Shown: in pieces, positions 54,520-64,000 of the stretch
Layout of the letters: the number at the start of each line of letters is the position of its first letter
How positions within the stretch are numbered: the first letter of the stretch is position 1
NCBI GenBank assembly: GCA_008729055.1
Contig: SDUX01000002.1
Span: 2,073,874-2,137,873, forward strand
Direction: 5' to 3'
Origin: Pyropia haitanensis
Taxonomy: Eukaryota > Rhodophyta > Bangiophyceae > Bangiales > Bangiaceae
DNA: 64,000 nucleotides
The notes under the pieces: model-generated
The model's input: the letters and a program-made list of their open reading frames with translations, nothing else
Told to the model about the DNA's origin: nothing
Databases searched by the model: none
Position numbers and translations under genes: made by a program

Positions 54520-56114
54520 GAAAGAGTCTTGCGGGGTGTACTGTTGCTATTTGCAGCGTACCGCCGAGATCGTCTCCAACTTCATCTGACGCCGCATACT
54601 GTTGCCGTCGACCCCTCCAGATAGACACACTCCGACAGACGTACGACGCATCCCTCCCCGTCGTCGACTGGGACAGGCATCACACGCCAAGCATGCGCTC
54701 CAAAACGACCACATGCGCACCCAGAGGGGGGTGGGGCGGGTGCCGGCTCCTCCACGCATAGCAGTACACCACGGTCGTCATAGCCGCTTGCGCAGAAAGA
54801 AAGGGTCGCAGCGCAGCGCCAGGGCAGCGCCGGGTAAAGTACATCCGGACACCGTGCCGGTGCAGACGGCCAAAGTCGCTCCTTGGTCACCAGCGCCGTC
54901 CACGCGGCACGCGCGGTGCCGCCGCGGCGACGACGGCATCGCCGTCGCCACACCCTGCTCCACAACGGCCGCCGTCGCCACCGCTCGCCACCGCGCCGTC
55001 GCCGCTGCCGCCGCCCGGCGCGCCGCTGTTGCCGCAGCCACCGCGGACGCCCCAACCGGCCGTCCCCACCCCAAGACAATGGACCGGCGCCACGCCCACG
55101 GTGGTGCTATCCTGCCGTCGTGGCGGCTGCCACCGCCGCCGTCGCCACCGCCACCAACGCCACGCGGCGAAGGAGTGCTCCCCACGAAAAAAAAGGCGCT
55201 GCTCCACTCATCTCCCGCACAAGTGCGATGTGCTGCAGGGCGGCGCTGGTTGCGGCGGTGGCGACGTCGGCGACGACGGCGACGGGGACGGCGGCAACAG
55301 ACGCAGCCGCAGGAACGGCGGCAGCGGCGGCGGCAGAGGCGGCGGCAGCGGCACCCCGCCGCCGCCGCGGAGCCACAAGGCCGCCGCAGCCACCGCCCGG
55401 TCACGCCACCATCATGGCGGCGTGGGGATGACCGCCCCCACCGCGGTACCGCGACGCGCGGGACACCCACCGCAGCCAACGAGCCCGGCGCGGGATGAAG
55501 CGTGCGGCGACTGGTTCCTTTTTGCTTTGACGCGCAGCGGGCGAGCGCGGCAGAGTGCTGGCCCGCACGCGGCACCGTTTTGCACACTGCCATTGGCTGT
55601 GCGTTTCAAAGCGCCGCGGAGGGGCGACATCAGCCAACCAACGAGCTGTAAGCGGAGATGTCCGTACAGTCAATGGCTTGCATCTGGCGGTGAGGCCAGC
55701 TGTCTTGCGCGTGTTGGGGGGCCCAGCCGGGCCGGGCCACGCTGGTTGGGCCAGGCCGCGCGAGCGTCCACCACCACCGACACTGCTCGCTCCGCCACCC
55801 AATGGACGTCGTCTGCGTGTGGCGTCCCGCCGTGGCTCGCTCTCTCCTCCTGGACGCCCGTTTCCCTCGCCCCGCCAGACCCGTATTCTGTACCATCTGT
55901 CCCTACTCGCGTTCCATCTTTCCCTGCATGCCAGTCGTCTTCCTTGTCAAGACCCTGCCTTCCTGTTCCCCTTCTCCCCCCCGCACGCCGCGGGGGGGGC
56001 CACGCACCGTGTTGATCACCCTCCAGCGCTCTCCTCTCTTTCCCCCCCCCTTTTTTTTTTTTTATTCTGCTGCCCCCCCCCCGCACTGCTGTGTCCACTG
56101 CTTGCCCCATCGCC
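54520..56114. other. No firmly supported gene
   Basis: 1.6 kb. On the minus strand 54,582-54,880 encodes a Cys-containing frame of balanced composition (LSFCASGYDDRGVLLCVEEP and VMPVPVDDGEGCVVRLSECV). Its third-position GC is low compared with real genes here, and no start was found. GC-rich Ala/Arg frames cover 54,900-55,430 on both strands. C/T-rich tracts near 56,030-56,090 precede the phosphatase start. Confidence 0.3.
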
Positions 56115-58127
56115 ATGGCCGCGACGGCCCCGTCCCCGCACTCACTGGCGGTAGCCTTTGCGGTTGCACCTGGCCTATCTTTGTGGAGCACCTCACCGCC
56201 GGTAGCCCGCCGTCCCCGTGTTGGCCTCGACCGTCGATGGACGGCTCTCTGCGAGCCGCTCGACCGGCGGCGGCCTCCAAAGCAGCGACGACGGCAGAGG
56301 ACGGCGGCTCCAACCGCGACGACGTCGCCTGGTGTGCCTCCTGCTTCGAGCGGCACGCCCCCACCCGCGGGGGGACGGCCCACCGCAGCGACCGCATCGG
56401 CGGCGGCATCACCGGCCACGTCCGCCACAGCGGCGGCGGCGTCGGTGGCGCGGCCGACTGGTATGTCACCACCGGCGCACTCGGTGGGGGCTCCACCGGC
56501 GCACTCGGTGGTGACTCCACCGGCGCACACCGAGGCCATCCCGCCGCGGCGGCTCGCGACGGCCATCCCACCGCGGTGCTTCTTGGCACCGCCGCCACAG
56601 CGGCTTGCACCGCAGCCACCGCCGCTGATACCACCGAGGCCGCGGTCGAACGCGACGACAAGGTCGTCCGCCCGTCCGCGACGGCCGCCTTTCGCTGCAG
56701 GCCAACCGACCCGCGGCGGTCGCCACCCGTCGACCCGCCATGCGGCCGCAACTTCCCGGTCACGCCACGCTGTATCTCCTCCACCCCGAATCGCTGCGAG
56801 ACCACCATCTCCCATTACCACCGCCAACCCCGCGCCTGTCGCGCCCGGTCTCGGCGGCGATGGCGGTCGCGCGGCGCACCTCCCCCCCTCGACTGTTGTT
56901 GCTGGTGGGCTGCCCGACGGCGCCACCACTGCGTCTGTGGCAGGCAGAGCGGTGGCTCCTCGCTGGCGGTTCCCAGCCGCCCGGCGGGTCGTAGCGGTTG
57001 GTGACATTCACGGCACCGTTTCGGCTCTGCGGACAGCGCTCCGCATGGCGGGCGTCCTTCACCCCCGCCGCGACCAATGGGTGGGCGGCGATACGGTGCT
57101 GGTGCAGACGGGCGATCTGCTGGACCGGGGGGACACAGAGGTTGCCGTCCTCCGGTTGCTGACGCACCTGCAGGACACGGCGGGAGCTGCGGGCGGCGCC
57201 GTTCACCTTCTTTTGGGCAACCACGAGGAGGATGCGGTCAACCGGCCGGCACACGTAGTTCGGCCGTCCACGTGCGCCGCATGGGATATGGCCTACCCGC
57301 ATCTTGCTGGGCCACGCGGCGGCGTCTGTGACGGCGGCGGCCGCGGCGGGGGTGGCAGCGGCTACGGTGGTGGTCACGGTGGTCGCCGGCGCATCCGCTT
57401 GGGCAGCAACGCCACTGCCCACCGCCAGCGTTGTATTCCTGCTGGCACGGGGTGGACGGCACAGCCGTACCAGCTGGCACGTCACCGCGCACTGGCACCA
57501 GGAGGCCCGATGGCGGCAGCGCTGGCGCCCCGCCTCAAGGTTGCCATTGTTATTGGGGACACCTTGTTTGTGCACGGCTCCCTGACCGCGGCGATGCTGC
57601 GTGAGCAACTGGCGGCGCAGAACGGCGGTGGTGGCGATGGCGACTCTGACACCGAGCATTGTCTCGATGCGCCCACCGCGGATGCACTGGTGGTGGCTAT
57701 GAACGATCGCTTGCGGCGGCACCTGGCCGGGGAGCTGACGTACCCTGCGGGTGCATCTCAGTATGAGCGCCTTGAGTCCTTCCCTGCCGTCCAGGACCGC
57801 ACCTTTTCAACCCCCCTGTGGCGGGGTGACCGCGGAGAGGCGGCCGACCTTACAGCCGTCCTTGACCTCCTCCGCGTGCGGCGGATGGTGGTAGGCCACA
57901 CCATCCATGAGCGCATCACTGCGCGGTACGGGGGGCGCGTGTGGTGCATCGATACGGGCATGTTTCGGCAGCGGGGGCGGGTAGAGGTGCTGGAGATTGG
58001 CGCGCCGGGGCGGGTGAGTGTGCTGTCGGCTGAAGGCCGCCGCCGCGGCATGGCGGTGGCGCAGGGGGGGGAGCACGCCGCGGTGTATCTCGGCGACGGG
58101 TTCGAGGAGGAGTATGGGGAGCTGTAA
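56115..58127 (+). CDS. Calcineurin-like metallophosphatase, SLP type
   Basis: Intronless 670-residue frame from ATG 56115 (gccATGg). Residues 1-285 are Pro/Ala/Arg/Thr-rich and probably disordered or a long targeting region. The catalytic domain follows, with all PPP-type metal motifs in order: GDIHG at 296-300, GDLLDRG from 333, GNHEE from 368, VHGSL near 486 and GHT from 594. The metal ligands Asp, His, Asp, Asn, His and His are therefore all present. The spacing, the VVAVGDIHGTVSALRTALR start and the CIDTGMFRQRG-like end resemble Shewanella-like (SLP) phosphatases of plants and algae rather than PP1/PP2A. A Gly-rich insertion lies at about 415-435. The substrate is probably phosphoprotein, but not shown. 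Cell location cannot be read from the N-terminus. Confidence 0.85.
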   Translation: MAATAPSPHSLAVAFAVAPGLSLWSTSPPVARRPRVGLDRRWTALCEPLDRRRPPKQRRRQRTAAPTATTSPGVPPASSGTPPPAGGRPTAATASAAASPATSATAAAASVARPTGMSPPAHSVGAPPAHSVVTPPAHTEAIPPRRLATAIPPRCFLAPPPQRLAPQPPPLIPPRPRSNATTRSSARPRRPPFAAGQPTRGGRHPSTRHAAATSRSRHAVSPPPRIAARPPSPITTANPAPVAPGLGGDGGRAAHLPPSTVVAGGLPDGATTASVAGRAVAPRWRFPAARRVVAVGDIHGTVSALRTALRMAGVLHPRRDQWVGGDTVLVQTGDLLDRGDTEVAVLRLLTHLQDTAGAAGGAVHLLLGNHEEDAVNRPAHVVRPSTCAAWDMAYPHLAGPRGGVCDGGGRGGGGSGYGGGHGGRRRIRLGSNATAHRQRCIPAGTGWTAQPYQLARHRALAPGGPMAAALAPRLKVAIVIGDTLFVHGSLTAAMLREQLAAQNGGGGDGDSDTEHCLDAPTADALVVAMNDRLRRHLAGELTYPAGASQYERLESFPAVQDRTFSTPLWRGDRGEAADLTAVLDLLRVRRMVVGHTIHERITARYGGRVWCIDTGMFRQRGRVEVLEIGAPGRVSVLSAEGRRRGMAVAQGGEHAAVYLGDGFEEEYGEL

Positions 58128-60261
58128 AAGGCGACCGCACGCTGCTCGGCCTTGCGCTGTACAGGCGGGCTGTCATCGCCGCACCCCAGTGCTAGAGGGA
58201 GCGGGCGGGCAGTCCAACGCAGCTGCGCGAAGCGTGGCACAAGGGCTGGGAAGGAACGGACGTCCGCAACGAGGAGGACCGCTGCCGATGTGTGGGTGTC
58301 CACGAGCAGAGACGCGAAGCGGCGGTTGTGGCATGCTGAGTAGATGACGGTGGTGGTCGCGAGCAGAGCTACGGACCGACGACGGTCGAGGGCAGAAGCC
58401 CAGACCGGCGCTGGCGTGTGGAGAGCTACGGACCGGCGATGTTCGCGAGCAGACACCGCGACTGGCGCTGGCGCTAGCCGAGTCTCGGTCCGGAGGTGGC
58501 GGCTGCCTGCATGATGTGGGCGCGCGGGTTGGGCCGTGGGCCGAGCCCCCGCGCCACGTGGGAAAGAGAGGAATGAGGCCAAGCCAGGTCCCCCTTGCCG
58601 ATCCGCTCTCCCTCAATTCGGTAAATATGTTCCGTGCTGGGACCGCCAAGATTTTGCCCAACCGCGCCACATGCACGACATTACCCCGCACACAAGGCCG
58701 ACGGACGAGCGTCGGACTGGCACGAGCGCATGACAGTAGTTGGGGAGTGGTGCGTGCCGCGCAGCGGGTGTCAGAGCGCGCGGCTGGCCGCCCCGCGCCG
58801 CTGCGCCGCCCGTCGCGCCGCGCAGCAGCGGCAACGTAGGAGCCGCGGCGCGCCGCGCGTGCCGCGCGAGCCGCCCCCCCGCGCCCCCAGCCGTGATGGC
58901 GCGTGATGGACGGCGCGTGGCGCGCCGCCGCGGCCGCCGGCGCGACCCCGCCGCGGCGCGTACGTAGCCGCCGCGGCCGCTGCGGGGGGGGAGCGCCGCC
59001 CACGCGGGATCAAGACGGCGAGCCGCCTGGGCGGCGCGGCTGCCACGCAGGTCGCGGCGCGAACGTACCGGTCCCGGCCGGGCGGGCCGGCGTTTGCTGC
59101 CGCAGCGGACGTTGGTCGGGCGAGGCCGGTGGAGGTGGCCACTGGCTGCTGTTGCCACCGTTGCCTTCACACACGCACCCTCCCTCCCCCTCGCACGCAC
59201 CACCTCCCCTCCGCGGCATCCCCACCCCCCCCCCTCCCCCCCACTCCACGGCGGCCGCGGCCTGGGAGGCGGCGTCTCAGAGCCAGATCCGCCACCCCGC
59301 CGTGATGGGCGCCTGGCCTGGCCACCGCCGCGACCCGCGCCGACCCCCCCTGCCCGTGCCCAACGGCCACACCCGCCGCGCCCGTCGGACGGGGCGGCGT
59401 TGCCGCACGAGCACGCCCCGCCCGCCCCGCCCCGCCACTGCCGTGCGTCGCCCGCCGCACGCGCCGCTGCCGCCGCCGCTGCGCCTCTGCCTTTGCCGCC
59501 GCCGCGCGCGCGCGCGCGGGGCGAGAGGCGTGGCGCGGCAGCGCCGCCCATCCCGCCCCGCCGCCGCCACTGGTTGCGGCACGCCCGCCGCGTCCCCCCC
59601 CCTCCGCGGCGCTGCCCCTGCCGCCGGCCGCTACGTTGCCCTTGCTACGTTGGTCTGTCAGGTCCCCTTCCTCTCGCCGCCGCTCCCTCGCGCCCCGCCC
59701 TTCCCGTCCTCGAACCGGGGGGGCCTCGACGGACGCGCCGTCCGTCGCGCCGCCGCGCCCGCTGCCGTCGGTGCAGCACGCAGCGGCGGCGGCGCCATGG
59801 CCGGGGGGCTGCCGGGTTGGCCGTGGCCACAACGCGGTCCGCCTCGCCGGCGCCTGCGCCCGCACTACGGGACATGAGGGAGGGTGGAAGGGGAGTCGAG
59901 GACGGCCAGGGGCAGCGGTAAGGCGGCGGTGGGGGCGGGGGCGGAGTCGTGGCACGCATCCCACCCCGCGCTGCCGGTGGTGTACGACGGAGGGCTTGGA
60001 ACCGTAGCGGCGGTGGTCGTCGAGGTGGTGGAAGACACATCCGGGGGGGGTGGAGGGGCGTCGACGTAGTGCGCGCGCGTGGCGGCCGCGGGCTCGTGAG
60101 TGGGTGTTTGCGCGGCGCGGCGCTCGTCCCCCCCCTCTCCCTCCATCTCGTCCATCCACGCACGGCGCCTCTCGTCGTCCTCGAACCCACCCGCGGAAAA
60201 GCAGCGCGTGGGCGCCTCCCGCCGGCAGCGCCGCGGCGGCCAAGTCGCGCCGCGGGGGTCC
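58128..60261. other. No supported gene
   Basis: 2.1 kb. The stretch 58,300-58,480 holds short imperfect repeats (agctacggaccg twice, cgcgagcag three times). The rest is GC-rich with competing frames. A minus-strand frame at 59,865-60,155 (start MDEMEGEGGDERRAAQTPTH) has ATG and Ser/Thr/Pro-rich composition and could be the last exon of an unidentified gene. I give it little weight. Confidence 0.3.
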
Positions 60262-60267
60262 TATAAG
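60262..60267 (+). promoter_or_regulatory. TATA-like element upstream of the LPMO gene
   Basis: TATAAG stands alone in very GC-rich sequence, 169 bp before the LPMO start codon. Transcription would then begin around 60,290, leaving a 5' UTR of about 140 bases. This is a positional argument only. Confidence 0.35.
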
Positions 60268-60430
60268 GGCGCCCGCCGCGGCTGCCGTCGACCGGGACGC
60301 CGCGGCTACCCATGCACTCAACCACAGCGGCCGCCCCCTCCCGCTCAGCTCTCCTCCCCCACCTTCTGCCTGCGGCCCGCCGCGGGCTTACCCCCTCCCC
60401 CCCCGGTGGCCACAGCGGCGGCCTCTCACC

Positions 60431-61581
60431 ATGGGCGTCCCCTCCTCGTGGCGCGGCCGCCGCGCCGTCGCCGCGGCTGTCTTGGCGGCGGTGGCCGTCG
60501 CCGCCGCGGCGCCCCGCGCGGCGGGCCACGCGCTGATGACGAGCCCCCGCCAGCGGGGGGCCCTCAACACCGAGTTTAACTTTCCCACCATCGACCCGTC
60601 CGCGCCCATTGACTATTGGTACGTCCTATGAGGCCACTGACCCGGGGCTGTTGTTGAGGGGAGAGAGGGGGGATGAACGTGGTCCAGAACGGCACTCGTC
60701 GAAGGGTGGCGGCTCGTCTGTCCTTGACCGGACAAGTTGCTGACGCCCGCCCTCATTGCAATCGCCCCCGCCTGTTGTGACCTTGTTCCCGCATGTACCC
60801 CCTCCCCGCCTACTTCCCTCTCTGTAGCCCCCACTGCCTCAACGCGGGCGGCACGGGCGGCGTCGCGTCAGCGAATGGCGGCACGTGGACGCCCTACGAC
60901 CCGCTCGACGCGCGCCTCGGCCCCGCCCGGGCGGGCGACCACGGCGCGTGCGGGGACAAGGCCGGCGCCGGCGGCGCGCACATGTCTGGCGGCCGCTTCT
61001 ACCACGGCGGTAAGCCCGTCGCGACCTACACCGCCGGCGGGACGGTGGACTTTGAGGTGGCGATCACCACCTCCCACAACGGCTTCCTCGAGTGGTGGGT
61101 GTGCGACGCGGCCAAGTGCGGCGCCGACGACCCGACCGGCCGCTGCTTTGGCGTCCCCGGCGCGTGCGTGCGGCTGGAGCGGGTGCCGCACGCGGCGTGT
61201 GAGGCGGGCACCGAGATGGACTGCGGGCCCGTCCAGCCCGACCACCCCTCCCGCTGGTACCTGCCGTGCCGCGGGGAGCCAATGCCGACAACGTCCTCCC
61301 CGCAGGTGCTCGGCGGCTCCGGTGGCAAAATGCGCTACGCCCTCCCGCGCGGCTTTGCGTGCGAGCGGTGCGTCGTGCAGTGGTACTGGGCGACGGCCAA
61401 CTCGTGCACGCCGCCGGGGATGAAGGCGTACGCCTTCCCGGCGGCGTGGCGCGGCTGCCCGGGCGACGGCGGCAGCGTCGGGGGGGTCCGCACCAACGGG
61501 CTCACCTGCGGCGAGCCCGGCGCGCCGTGGCCAGAGGAGTTTTGGACGTGCGCGGATGTGGTCATTGCGCGGGGGGGCGGG

Positions 61582-61614
<33 letters not shown>

Positions 61615-62001
61615 CGGCCAACGTCGACGCCACGCGCGACGCCCGCGGCGCCGGCGCCGACCGAGGCGCCCCGGCAGACGCGGACGCCGCCGCCGCGGCC
61701 GACGCGGTCGCCGCCGCCGGCCAAAGCCAACCCGACGGGCCTCCCCTACTGCATCATGCCGTCGCCGCCGCCGTGCGCGCCGGTGCCGTCGCCGCCGCCC
61801 GCCGCGGCGACGCCGCCGCCATCGTCGGGTGGTGGCAGCGGCGGCAGCAAGGGCGGCAAGGACCGCGACTGCGCGCAGGCGGGCCAGCGGTGCGGCGCGC
61901 CGCGGCATGGCATTGCCGAGTCGCCGTGCTGTGACCCCGATACGTACTGCAAGAAGGGCAATGACTGGCACTGGTACTGCGCGTCGCGGCGGTGGGACTG
62001 A
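60431..62001 (+). CDS. AA15-like lytic polysaccharide monooxygenase with C-terminal Cys-rich module
   Basis: Secreted copper enzyme expected to cleave a polysaccharide oxidatively. Exon 1 is 60431-60618 and exon 2 is 60828-62001. The intron (gtacgt donor, tctgtag acceptor) restores a Cys codon, giving 453 residues. Residues 1-32 are a signal peptide, and cleavage leaves His33 (HALMTSPRQRGAL) as the N-terminal His of the copper brace. The second His is His146 (TTSHNGFLEWWVCD). The end of the domain, ERCVVQWYWATANSC and FWTCADVVI, follows the AA15 pattern with its axial aromatic. A Gly tract and a Pro/Ala/Thr linker follow. The last 40 residues carry a Cys-rich module (CAQAGQRCGA, then CCDPDTYCKKGNDWHWYC) that looks knottin-like and may bind carbohydrate. 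The family is inferred from motif order. The substrate is unknown. Confidence 0.82.
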
Positions 62002-62144
62002 GGGTGGGGGGGTAGGGCAAAAGCGGTAGGGGCTGTGGGGGGAGGCGGGGAGCGTTGTTCCGACGCCGGGGGAACCCTCCGGTCACAGGTCACAACAAGG
62101 AAGACACCAAAAAAAAAACCGTGTCCATGTGCCCGTTGCTGTGC

Positions 62145-62773
62145 TTACCCAAAAAAAAAAGCCGTGGGCCACGGGCGGCCGCCACCGACAGTGGCGGCCC
62201 GCCCCCGCGTGGCGCCGTGTCGTCCCGCTCGACCCGTCCACCTTCGCTGCGGTCGTCTACCCCCGCCCCCCACACCCCCCCTACCCTCGCCCTCAAAAAA
62301 ATAAAAGAACCCTATACCGTGTGTGCGTATACATAGGGCAAGGCGACGGCGGCGCCTCGCCCAGCCGGTCTGGCGGGTGCCGTCACCACCCCCCCCCCGC
62401 CCAAACGACACGCCCGTCGACACCGCCACGCCCGGCAGCGCGGCGGCCACGTCGGCGCGGAGCAACGCCGCGGCGGTCGCCGCGCGCGCGGCGCGGGGCG
62501 CCCCCCAGCCGCCCCCCCCCGTCAGCGACAGGGACCGCAACGCCGGGCACGCGGCGAGCGGCGCCAGCGCCGCCGCGTCCCACACGGCCAGCGGGGCGGG
62601 CGCGGAGAGGGATACGTGCGTCAGCGCAGGCGCGCCGCCGCCGCCGCCGTCGCCACCGCCCGGGGGGGGGCACGACGCCGCCGCGGCGGCGGCGGCCCAC
62701 GCGAGGGGCGGCAGGCCCGCCACCGCCGCGGCGGCCAGCTCGGCCGCCGCCGCGGCGGCGAGGCCCGCCGACA

Positions 62774-62807
<34 letters not shown>

Positions 62808-64000
62808 ACCGCCGCCGCCGCCGTCCTCCTCCCCCGCCGCGTCGTCTGCAACAACAACGGGCCGGGGAACGACGTCAACAGCGAGCGACGCGAGCGCGCC
62901 GAGCCCCCCCCAGGGCGCCACCGGCAGCGACTCCTCCCCGTCGGCCGCCGTGGCGGCGGTCACGACCAGCCGCAGAGAGCCGAGCGACGCGAGCGGCCCG
63001 AGCGCGGCCATGGTGTCGCCCGGCGGCCCGCCGGGCGGCACCGCCACCGCCGCGGCGGTCACGTCCGCCGCCGCCCGCGGGTCGGCGGCGAGGCGGGCCA
63101 GCGCGGCGGTGCCGACCGGCACCGCCGCAAGGTCGAGCGTGGCAGGCAGCGCGGCGCCGCCGAGGAGCGCCGCCACCACCGCGTCACCGGCGGCGGAGGG
63201 CGCGGCGGGCGGGGAGGGGGGGGGGGGGGGAGCCGCAGCGTCAGCGCGTCCAAGGCGCGGCCGGCGAGGAGCGGCGCCAGTCCCCCTACTGCCGCGTCCG
63301 CGGCGGCAGCGGCGGCGGCGGCGGCAGCGGCAGCGCCATCGCCGCCGTCATCGATAGAATCCCTGTCCTCGGCGGTGAGGGTGAGGTCCAAGACGGCCAG
63401 CCGTGGCAGCGCGCCCGCGGCGAGCGACAGCGCGTCCCCCCAGCCCGTCGCCACGCGCGCTTCCAGCACCAATGACGTCAGCTGCGGGGCGGCCGCCGCC
63501 AGCGCCGCCGCCGTTGCCGCGTCGACCACCTCCCCCCGCCCGCGCGTCAGACGCAGCTCCACGTGCCGCAGCGACCGCAGCACCCCCGCCGCGGCCAGCG
63601 CCGACCGGGCGCCGCCGGCGCGCCAGCCACGCCGCGCGTCGACGCCGAGCCACTCGAGGGTGGGCGCCACCGCCGCGGCGGCGGCGGCCAGGTCCGCCGC
63701 CACCCCCGCGCCGCCAGCGCCGGCAGCATCAGCGCCAGCCAGCAGGTGCAGCCGCCGCACCGGCGGCGCGGCGCGGCGGCCGGCCGGGTCCGCCACCGCC
63801 GCGGCGAGGCCGCCCAGCGCCGCCGCCGCGCGGGCGCCGACGACGAGGAGGGCGCCCAGCGGCGCCGCCACGAGCGTCGCGCCCACCGTCTGCCACGCGT
63901 GCGCGCGCACCGCCGGCGGCACCGCCGCACAGGGGGGGGCGCCCACCGCGGCGGCGGCGTCAGCGTCGGCGTCGGCGCCGCCGTCCGCGTCGCCCCCGTC
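62145..64000 (-). CDS. Leucine-rich-repeat protein, 5' end outside the window
   Basis: The minus-strand frame is open at the window edge and passes through WQTVGATLVAAPLGALLVVG, then repeats such as PTLEWLGVDARRG, LRSLRHVELRLTRG, PQLTSLVLEARV, PRLAVLDLTLTAED and, after a frame change, ASLGSLRLVVTAA, ALASLAVDVVPRP, PALTHVSLSAPAPLA and PALRSLSLTGG. These are irregular LRRs of about 30-60 residues with Ala-rich helices, as in F-box/LRR-type proteins. No F-box is visible in the part present. The frame changes once, at the G-run at 63,217-63,230, which I take as a length error because the repeats continue on both sides. The literal stop is at 62,145, but another C-run at 62,388-62,399 could move it to about 62,310. 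Function not assigned. Confidence 0.55.

Noticed and set aside
54582..55079. Minus-strand Cys-containing frame
   Set aside because: The peptide looks reasonable, but third codon positions are not GC-biased as in the real genes here, and there is no start or splice evidence.
1..64000. tRNA, rRNA, transposase or reverse-transcriptase genes
   Set aside because: None was recognised by eye. A covariance-model search and a profile search for mobile-element proteins would settle this.

Overview
The window is visibly very GC-rich eukaryotic nuclear DNA. Its genes are widely spaced and have no intron or one short GT-AG intron. They include core eukaryotic genes: ribosomal protein SA, casein kinase 2 beta, gamma-tubulin, an SPF45/RBM17-type splicing factor and an MCM4 fragment. 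One small protein begins like a plastid transit peptide, and there is an AA15-like copper monooxygenase and an SLP-type phosphatase. Together these suggest an alga. A bangiophyte red alga would fit the GC level and sparse introns, but this is inference and nothing here proves the lineage. Because GC is so high, long open frames occur by chance on both strands. I accepted genes on family motifs, signal or transit sequences, splice-site logic and ATG starts, not on frame length.

Layout, 1-26 kb: a hairpin and little else (1-2.9 kb); a plastid-type coiled-coil gene (+); a frame-broken acyl-CoA-dehydrogenase-like gene (-); RPSA (-); a Gly/Ala-rich coiled-coil protein (-) divergent from the SPF45-like gene (+); CK2 beta (+) convergent with gamma-tubulin (-); a Pro/Ala-rich protein (+) divergent from gamma-tubulin; and a large armadillo-repeat protein (+). 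The armadillo gene runs tail-to-tail into a C-terminal MCM4 remnant (-) that has an in-frame stop.

Layout, 26-51 kb: this part is mostly repetitive. From 26.4 to 42.3 kb there is a nested satellite. It has 13 recognisable macro-units plus a diverged end copy, each made of a constant body of about 750 bp and a variable number of 80-bp minisatellite copies. From 47 to 51.3 kb three unrelated tandem repeats lie side by side, with periods of about 380 bp, 65 bp and 81 bp, and the last contains a run of 32 C.

Layout, 51-64 kb: a type I membrane protein of unknown function (+), an SLP-like metallophosphatase (+), the AA15-like LPMO (+), and a leucine-rich-repeat protein (-) cut off by the window end.

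The genes do not form a pathway or operon. Several coding regions lose frame exactly at long C or G homopolymers. This points to homopolymer length errors in the assembly at least as much as to real pseudogenes.
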